DNA of 9,535 nt, taken from the NCBI GenBank assembly GCA_045643185.1, contig JAZUKH010000059.1:1-9535 (forward strand), given 5' to 3'. Below are positions 1 to 4,754 of the stretch, in pieces. The DNA comes from RGIG464 sp045643185. Its GTDB lineage: Bacteria > Myxococcota_A > Bradymonadia > UBA4248. The notes beneath the pieces are model-generated. The model made no database searches. It had not been told where the DNA came from and saw only the letters and a program-made list of their open reading frames with translations. Both the position numbers and the translations under genes were made by a program. Every line of letters starts with the position of its first letter. Position 1 is the first letter of the stretch.

Positions 1-580
1 TATTGGCATCGTCTTGAATACGAACGCACGTGCCATCGCAGTTGGTATAGCCTTCGACTTCTTCGCAGGCGACGCATTGACCGTCTTTGGGAAGATAACC
101 GGCTTCACAGGTTGAGACGACGCATTGGCTGTTGCTGCAGAGTACTGCGTCCGCATGCGCTGGTTTGTTGGTGTGGCAGTCGTTGTCATGACTTCCGCAA
201 GTGCTGATTTCGTCATGTTCGCAGGTGTTTTGATACGGATGATAACCGTCCAGGCATTCTGTGGCGACGCAGGCGCCTTCTGTACAAGATCCTGATTTCC
301 AGCCATTCACGGATGTGCTGCAGGTGTGGTCGTGTGAGCCGCAATTCTGGAGTGAATCGTCTTCACAGGTATTGCCAAAGACGTGTTTTCCGGCTGAGCA
401 AAGTGAACTGTCGGAATTGCCAACACATTCGCACTTGTCTGCATCGAACGATTTGTTTTCGGACTGACAAATTGTGTCGTTCAGGTCGCAGGCATCTGAA
501 TCGCTGTCATTTCCGCAGCCGATCAAGCCAAAGGTTGAGAATAATGATGTTAATAAGACGAGTTTGTTTTGTAATTTCAT
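1..580 (-). CDS. Cysteine-rich lipoprotein, 3'-truncated by window edge (paralog of the next gene)
   Basis: The minus strand is open from the ATG at 578-580 to the window edge (193 codons), so the C-terminus is missing. Residues 1-22 are a lipoprotein signal peptide: K at 3 and 6, a hydrophobic core, and lipobox LIGC with Cys22 as the lipidation site. This implies export and anchoring in a membrane, probably the outer membrane. The mature part is almost all cysteine-rich modules: one DxCxL...C...SFDADKCECV unit (about 30-53), then CGSHD...C...GW..G.C..G.C units with a 48-residue period. AAGGA lies 9 bases before the ATG. No own promoter was recognised, so it may be read through from the upstream paralog 150 bases away. 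Up to about residue 135 it is nearly identical to that paralog; after CGSHDNDC it diverges completely, so its C-terminal domain cannot be assumed to be DUF6273. Function is unknown; a surface role is inference. Confidence 0.85.
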   Translation of the reverse strand, partial: MKLQNKLVLLTSLFSTFGLIGCGNDSDSDACDLNDTICQSENKSFDADKCECVGNSDSSLCSAGKHVFGNTCEDDSLQNCGSHDHTCSTSVNGWKSGSCTEGACVATECLDGYHPYQNTCEHDEISTCGSHDNDCHTNKPAHADAVLCSNSQCVVSTCEAGYLPKDGQCVACEEVEGYTNCDGTCVRIQDDAN

Positions 581-616
581 AGATTTATTCCTTTTATGAT
601 ATTTTGTCGTTAACCA

Positions 617-720
617 GTAGAGACGCGCGGTTCGCGTTCCCTGTAGAGACGTGCGTTCCGCGCGTCTCTACAGGGAACGTTCCGCGCGTCTCTACAGGGA
701 ACGTTCCGCACGTCTCTACA
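617..720. repeat. Palindromic repeat cluster 1 (GTAGAGACG / CGTCTCTAC)
   Basis: Five copies of a 9-bp core: two forward (617-625, 643-651) and three reverse (663-671, 687-695, 711-719). The last three are spaced exactly 24 bp, each preceded by GGAACGTTCCGCG or a close variant. Positions 635-655 pair with 659-679 to make a 21-bp stem (one G.U) with a 3-base loop. The cluster fills the gap between two tandem lipoprotein genes. It could act as an mRNA hairpin or partial terminator, or be a dispersed palindromic element. Similar TAGAGACG...CGTCTCTA palindromes occur widely in other bacteria, from memory and not checked here. Confidence 0.85.
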
Positions 721-732
721 CGCGTCCTGGTT

Positions 733-2763
733 TTATAGATTCAGCCATAAAGCGGGACGAACTGCGACATTAGTATTGTCGACAATACTGCCAGCATTGT
801 CATTTAAGCCAATGTTACTGTAGACGGTCGAGGCGAACGCATTGGTCATGCCCGGCGATCGAAGCCACCAGTCGGCATAACAGTGAACGTCTGTACATGA
901 ACTATCTGAAGTATAGTTTTCTGAAACTGAACCATAGACATAAGCACCGTTTTTGACGACATAACGCGTGGCATCCGCTTGGCGGTCTGCATCGTCCGTA
1001 AAGTATTGCTGTGCTTCTGTGATGCTGAGCAAGAAGATTTTGTCCGTCGTTGCATTGCCAGGCTGTGCGTCGTAGTCAGGATTAGCGTGGGCTGGGATGT
1101 TGGATGACACGATCTTCATTTGTTCTGTGTCTGTAAATGCAGCATTGATGAAGTTCTTGCTCGTATAGTCCTTAGCATCTTCATTATAACTTTCGTCATA
1201 GCCATTGAGCCACGATCGAATCGTGCTCTGTTCCCAGGTTATGTCTGTCCAGGATGTGTTGTAGGGCTGCACATCGAGTGCTTTTTCGCTGATGATAAGG
1301 TATTGGCCTGAGGCGTTTGTGTCTAGTACGCGCCAGGTGATTGGTTCGTTTGTTGTATTGGGATCGTCATCCTGTTCATAATGACCAAACGGTATAAGAA
1401 CTCCTTTAGTAATAGTTCTACATAAATTACTTATACATTTATCAGAACTGCATTCATTGCCGCATCCACCGCAGTGAGCTGAATCGAAGTACGGATAAAC
1501 GAGTTTCCCGTCGCAATAAGTGGCTGTGGCGTTTGTTGCTGATTCTGTCGTGCAGACACCAGCGGCGCAGTACTTGCCTTTTCCGCAATCATTGCCGCAA
1601 CCACTGCAGTTGGATGAGTCTATATCTGCACGAACAGCCTTTCCGTCGCAATAAGTCGTAGTTTCGCTCGTTGCTGGTTCTGTCGTGCAGACGCCAGCGG
1701 CGCAGTATTTGCCTTTTTCGCATTCATTGCCGCACCTACCACAATGAGAAGAGTCGTTATAGGGATAAACGGTTTTGCCGTTGCAAATGATCGTGGAGGA
1801 TGAACTCAAGGTATATGTCTCGCATGAACCGGATTGGCATTGCGTAGACGATGGGCAGTTATTGCCGCAGACGCTGCAATTGGCGGAATCCGAGAGCGTA
1901 TCGACACAGGCGTCATCGCAGGCGGTCAGTTCTGTGCCACAATTGAGTTTGCATTGGCCGAGCGAGCACAGTTTATTGGTGTTTTCGCAATTCGTGCAGT
2001 CGATGCCGCAGCAGGTGTTGGTGTCGGCAACGCATGTGTCGGTAGAGAAATGATAGTTGTCGGCGCACGTAGCGACCTGACATTTGCCATTCATGCAGTT
2101 GCCTGTTGACCAGCCGGCAACGGTTTGGGGGCAGTTGATTTGGGTTGGACCGCAATGTTCGATGTTATCGGCAACGCAGATGCCTTCTTCGGGGTGCATA
2201 TTTTCGATGCAGGTCTGTGCCTGACATGTGCCGTTTTGGCAAACACCGGTTTTCCAACCGGTTTGGGTGACGGCGCAGTCGTTGTCATGACTTCCGCAAG
2301 TGCTGATTTCGTCATGTTCGCAGGTGTTTTGATAAAGATGATAACCGTCCAGGCATTCTGTGGCGACGCAGGCGCCTTCTGTACAAGATCCTGATTTCCA
2401 GCCATTCACGGATGTGCTGCAGGTGTGGTCGTGTGAGCCGCAATTCTGGATTGAATCGTCTTCACAGGTATTGCCAAAGACGTGTTTTCCTGCTGAGCAA
2501 AGTGAACTGTCGGAATTGCCAACACATTCGCACTTGTCTGCATTGAATGATTTGCCTTCGTTCTGGCAGTTATCTTGGGTTAAATGACAAGTCGCAGCGT
2601 GTTCAACGCAAAGGCATTTATCGGCATCGAACGATTTGTTTTCGGACTGACAAATTGTTTCGTTCAGGTCGCAAGCATCCGAATCGTTGTCACTACCGCA
2701 GCTAGTCAAGCTAAAGGTTGAGAGCAACGATGTTAGTAGGACGAGTTCGTTTTGTAATTTCAT
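733..2763 (-). CDS. Cysteine-rich lipoprotein with C-terminal DUF6273 domain
   Basis: 676 residues. The start is supported by AAGGA 8 bases upstream of the ATG and by alignment with the paralog. Residues 1-22 form a lipoprotein signal peptide ending in lipobox LTSC (Cys22). Two copies of a C-L-x-(6)-N/S-KSF-x-ADKC unit follow (about 30-53 and 58-81). Then come three 48-residue modules beginning at Cys108, Cys156 and Cys204. Four CGxCGNxC modules follow, resembling Stig1-type cysteine modules (about 275-314, 327-359, 372-404, 417-448), the last three at a 45-residue period. Residues about 454-676 match DUF6273: PITWRVLD, YNTSWTDITWEQSTIRSWLN, IFLLSITEAQQYF, WWLRSPG and the terminal VRPALWLNL. 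DUF6273 has no established biochemical function and is often attached to surface proteins. The product is therefore probably a secreted, lipid-anchored, disulfide-rich stalk displaying DUF6273. Binding or adhesion is inference. A strong promoter with an operator-like array precedes it. Confidence 0.93.
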   Translation of the reverse strand: MKLQNELVLLTSLLSTFSLTSCGSDNDSDACDLNETICQSENKSFDADKCLCVEHAATCHLTQDNCQNEGKSFNADKCECVGNSDSSLCSAGKHVFGNTCEDDSIQNCGSHDHTCSTSVNGWKSGSCTEGACVATECLDGYHLYQNTCEHDEISTCGSHDNDCAVTQTGWKTGVCQNGTCQAQTCIENMHPEEGICVADNIEHCGPTQINCPQTVAGWSTGNCMNGKCQVATCADNYHFSTDTCVADTNTCCGIDCTNCENTNKLCSLGQCKLNCGTELTACDDACVDTLSDSANCSVCGNNCPSSTQCQSGSCETYTLSSSSTIICNGKTVYPYNDSSHCGRCGNECEKGKYCAAGVCTTEPATSETTTYCDGKAVRADIDSSNCSGCGNDCGKGKYCAAGVCTTESATNATATYCDGKLVYPYFDSAHCGGCGNECSSDKCISNLCRTITKGVLIPFGHYEQDDDPNTTNEPITWRVLDTNASGQYLIISEKALDVQPYNTSWTDITWEQSTIRSWLNGYDESYNEDAKDYTSKNFINAAFTDTEQMKIVSSNIPAHANPDYDAQPGNATTDKIFLLSITEAQQYFTDDADRQADATRYVVKNGAYVYGSVSENYTSDSSCTDVHCYADWWLRSPGMTNAFASTVYSNIGLNDNAGSIVDNTNVAVRPALWLNL
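1420..1785 (-). repeat. Tandem 135-bp coding repeats (CGxCGNxC modules)
   Basis: Three tandem copies within the DUF6273 lipoprotein gene, residues 327-448. Each encodes YCDGK or CNGK, then CGxCGNxC, and the first two end GKYCAAGVCTTE. The period is 45 residues. The first two copies are highly similar at DNA level (for example around 1541-1600 and 1676-1735), so recent duplication and slippage or recombination are plausible. The third copy lacks GKYCAAGVC and reads SSDKCISNLC. Confidence 0.85.
2011..2442 (-). repeat. Three 144-bp coding repeats (48-residue CG...GW..G.C modules)
   Basis: Residues 108-251 of the DUF6273 lipoprotein. The repeats start at Cys108, Cys156 and Cys204, exactly 48 residues apart, each with the pattern CG..x..C...x..GW.[ST]G.C..G.C...TC (TEC in the first)...C. 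The first two share GSHD. The partial paralog at 1-580 carries the first module and the start of the second. Confidence 0.8.
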
Positions 2764-2830
2764 AGACTTATTCCTTGGCCGTTAACCAGTTGAAACGAAG
2801 TCCACCCATTTTAAGGTTCCAATTGGTCAG

Positions 2831-2883
2831 ACTTTTATACGGTGTAAAACTTTTACACCGTATAAAAGTATTATACCGTATAA
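2831..2883. promoter_or_regulatory. Operator-like array: three 13-bp sites at 18-bp spacing
   Basis: Sites TTATACGGTGTAA (2835-2847, plus strand), TTATACGGTGTAA (2865-2853, minus strand) and TTATACGGTATAA (2883-2871, minus strand) have centres at 2841, 2859 and 2877, each 18 bp apart. The first two form a perfect palindrome with 19-bp arms and one central base (2831-2869). The third is itself a palindrome with 6-bp arms and covers the -10 and part of the spacer. A protein bound here would block the promoter, so repression is the likely mode. No regulator gene is in the window. The alternative is an mRNA-stabilising 5' hairpin, since the 19-bp palindrome lies at the transcript start. Confidence 0.7.
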
Positions 2884-2898
2884 GAAATATTTTGTCAT
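2870..2898 (-). promoter_or_regulatory. Sigma70-type promoter of the DUF6273 lipoprotein gene
   Basis: On the minus strand ATGACA (2898-2893, five of six matches to TTGACA) is separated by 17 bases from a perfect TATAAT (2875-2870). The predicted start of transcription is near 2863, giving a 5' untranslated leader of about 100 bases before the ATG at 2763. The first transcribed bases are the palindrome described separately. Confidence 0.75.
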
Positions 2899-2953
2899 AA
2901 AAAATTCCACGTTATCAAGACAAAGACAACGTCGTTTTGAAAAGCAATTCGGT

Positions 2954-3104
2954 CGTTCCCCTGTAGATACGTGTCGCGGCGCAACAACAACGTTTAATAA
3001 CGCAATATATGGGTCGCGCCCCTGTAGATACGTGTCGCGGTCGTTCCCCTGTAGAGACGTGTCGCGACACGTCTCTACAGGGGAACGGAATCGCGCGTCT
3101 CTAC
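2954..3104. repeat. Palindromic repeat cluster 2, with a perfect 46-bp palindrome
   Basis: Positions 3042-3087 form a perfect palindrome with 23-bp arms and no spacer; each arm starts CGTTCCCCTGTAGAGACGTG. Two degenerate half-copies lie upstream with GATACG in place of GAGACG (2954-2978 and 3019-3039), and one reverse half-copy lies downstream (CGTCTCTAC at 3096-3104). The core and the flanking CGTTCCC are the same as in cluster 1, so both belong to one repeat family. No transposase is seen next to it. It could be a non-autonomous element, a REP-like hairpin or a binding site. Confidence 0.85.
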
Positions 3105-3246
3105 AGGGTAACAGTCCGCACAATTAGTTTTTTGTCCCGATCGCATCTGCGAACGCTGCAATGGTTTTATCGCATCGTGGTTGTGATTTTCATGCCATAT
3201 TGTGGAAACATGCGGGATCTTCCTTATTCCCGTTCAAACCGCTCTA

Positions 3247-4318
3247 TCACGCAATCATGCGCTTTGCGTTTATTATATTATTATAATTGATTCCCACCAA
3301 TATAACTTCGTCATAGAAATCTTTTAGCCGATCGGGATATTGATTATTATGAATTTGATCGATTGCTGCACTAACGTCCTGTTTGAATTTAAGTCAATGA
3401 TAACGGCAGGATTTATCGTTTTGGGCTTTGGTAATAATACAATATCAGCAAAAACTTTACCTGTGAGTGTCTCGCGGGTAATTATATATTGATTTTCTAT
3501 AGAAATACATAAAACAGAGATCACGCAGACAAGCGCATTTTCATTATTATATCGTATAATCGACTCATATCGAGCACACAGATCATCGACTTCTTCCTGA
3601 AGAAAACCAACGTACGGTTCCAGCATCTGTGGCTTTATTATCGAATATTCTCGAAAATTATTAAGCGATGACTGCGTTTTATATTTTCTGATAGGCAAGA
3701 TACCGGTAACGTATGCAAGCGCTAAATAGCTATTGGATTTATCCTTTTTGAACATATCACGCAAAAAGTGAATCCACTCCGTCTGCGTGACAGTATCATT
3801 AGGATAATTTCTAAAAATAGCATCCCACTCATCGATAATAATTACAAACTTCTCGCCAGTCTTATCATTGATCGTGGCGAGCATGTTTGGCAATGTCCAG
3901 TCTTCCAGAGGAAGATTTGACCAGGTCTGACGAAGTTCAGAACCGATCTCTTTTTCGATGCGATCAATAAAGCTTTTGTGGTCCTCACTGCGCTGCAAAA
4001 AAAGACTGAACATCGAATCGAATCACGTTGTCATTGATTCATGTGCTTCTCAAATGAGGGATCCTTCGCAATCTCGAAAGGTGCAAACATCGCACGTGAA
4101 TCGCATGTCTTGCAATAATAGGCCTCGAGCATTTGTGCCGCAATCGATTTGCCAAAACGACGCGCTCGGCTCACGCAGACATAGCGTTCTGGGGCGTTGA
4201 GCCATTGATTTGTAAACTTAATCAGTCCTGTCTTATCGACGTAAATCTTGCCGTTTAAGACCTGTTGAAAATACTCATTTCCGTGATTGAGAAAGTGTCC
4301 CATCATAAAATGTCCCAT
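3247..4318 (-). pseudogene. Broken AAA-ATPase-like / PD-(D/E)XK nuclease (DUF1703) gene
   Basis: The product family has an N-terminal AAA-ATPase-like domain and a C-terminal PDDEXK_9 (former DUF1703) nuclease domain, usually about 500-600 residues; its biological role is poorly defined. Visible pieces: NHGNEYFQQVLNGKIYVDKT, the Walker A-like SRARRFGKS, the Walker B VIIIDEWDAIF, VTGILPIRKY, then NNENALVCVIS, TGKVFADIVLLPKP and PAVIID. Three frameshifts are seen. Near 4032 two bases seem lost (frame resumes as NDNVIRFDVQ). At 3997-4003 a run of seven T (minus strand) carries one base too many. At 3388-3389 one base is missing (frame resumes as FKQDVSAAIDQI through LVGINYN to a stop at 3247-3249). 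The middle of the protein, including the family's WYDGY and YNP motifs, is absent: LCARY joins NNENAL near 3551-3569. The family start MGHF fits 4303 or 4318; the frame is open to 4357. ATGGGACAT/C is repeated at both. Confidence 0.88.
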
Positions 4319-4357
4319 GCTGTGCGATGACATGCAAACGACGTTTAATTTTGTCAT

Positions 4358-4381
4358 AGCACTCGATTTATGGCGAGTGCT
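4358..4381. repeat. 8-bp inverted repeat upstream of the pseudogene
   Basis: AGCACTCG (4358-4365) and CGAGTGCT (4374-4381) flank an 8-base loop. It adjoins the most upstream possible start of the broken AAA-ATPase gene. There is no T-run, so it is not a standard intrinsic terminator. It may be an old operator or chance. Confidence 0.45.
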
Positions 4382-4506
4382 TGGACGGTTGGGTTATCTT
4401 CTGAGTTACATCTTATCCGAGGATCACAATTTGTTTTCGATTTTGCGTTGATCCTTGAGCACTTTGTTTTGATCAGGCCTAGGCCTGCGGCGCGCAGGGG
4501 GCCGGA

Positions 4507-4563
4507 GAGACGCAAAAGTTTGCGTCTCAGCGGGCATAGCCGCGTTGGGGGAACTCATCCCCC
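4507..4563. repeat. Block of three consecutive hairpins
   Basis: GAGACGCAAA (4507-4516) pairs with TTTGCGTCTC (4519-4528) across two bases. GCGG (4530-4533) pairs with CCGC (4540-4543). GGGGGA (4547-4552) pairs with TCCCCC (4558-4563) across five bases. The first hairpin keeps the GAGACG/CGTCTC core of the two palindrome clusters. It lies directly after the stop of a doubtful minus-strand ORF, so it may be a transcription end on that strand, although no T-run follows. A dispersed repeat or structured RNA is also possible. Confidence 0.6.
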
Positions 4564-4685
4564 GCCAAAACAGCAGACAGATCCGCGCCGCATTTCTCTT
4601 TATCCAGATAGCGAAGCTCAACTTTGACTTCGTTACGCAGCAACTCAGTCAGAGATTTTTTTCTTTGTGTCGTTTGAGTTCCCAT
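4527..4685 (-). CDS. Doubtful small ORF, 52 residues, unrecognised
   Basis: ATG at 4685-4683 to TGA at 4529-4527. The product is charged (TQRKKSLTELLRNEVKVEL, then RYLDKEKCGADL, ending PQRGYAR). I recognise no family. For it: a plausible protein-like composition and a hairpin directly at the stop codon. Against it: no clear ribosome binding site or promoter, and it overlaps the promoter of the plus-strand gene at 4755. It could be a real small gene, the eroded 3' end of a larger minus-strand gene, or chance. Confidence 0.22.
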   Translation of the reverse strand: MGTQTTQRKKSLTELLRNEVKVELRYLDKEKCGADLSAVLAGDEFPQRGYAR

Positions 4686-4701
4686 TCAAACCGTTTATAA
4701 T
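4674..4701 (+). promoter_or_regulatory. Promoter of the zinc-ribbon rod protein gene
   Basis: TTGAGT (4674-4679, four of six matches) is followed after 16 bases by a perfect TATAAT (4696-4701). Predicted transcription start is near 4708, about 47 bases before the chosen ATG at 4755. Confidence 0.65.
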
Positions 4702-4754
4702 AGCGTGCCTTGTTTGCACGACTTTAATGTCTAATGCCTCGGAGCCAATATATT

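Larger units (their letters stand above)
2764..3246. other. Gene-free stretch between the lipoprotein gene and the AAA-ATPase pseudogene
   Basis: No credible coding region on either strand. From 2764 to 2900 it contains the leader, operator-like array and promoter of the lipoprotein gene. From 2954 to 3104 it contains palindrome cluster 2. Between 3105 and 3246 I see nothing recognisable. Apparent ORFs here are translations of the palindromes. Confidence 0.75.

Noticed and set aside
617..720. CRISPR array
   Set aside because: The repeats occur in both orientations, and the 24-bp spacing leaves no unique spacers; it is a palindromic repeat cluster.
2827..3290. Open frames of 98 (minus) and 93 (plus) codons
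   Set aside because: They are translations of the GTAGAGACG palindromes and the operator region. Their repeated peptide (PVETCRDTSLQG) is read from both strands of the palindrome, with no family resemblance.
4474..4487. 14-bp palindrome CAGGCCTAGGCCTG
   Set aside because: Short and isolated, not near a promoter; likely chance in GC-rich sequence.
4649..4723. 24-codon minus-strand open stretch resembling a replication initiator piece (RYYKRFEWELKRHK)
   Set aside because: Too short, and the continuation needs an assumed frameshift in a seven-A run; similarity is only an impression.
4734..4754. Upstream ATG for the rod protein
   Set aside because: No ribosome binding site precedes it, while GGAG precedes the ATG at 4755 directly before the zinc ribbon.
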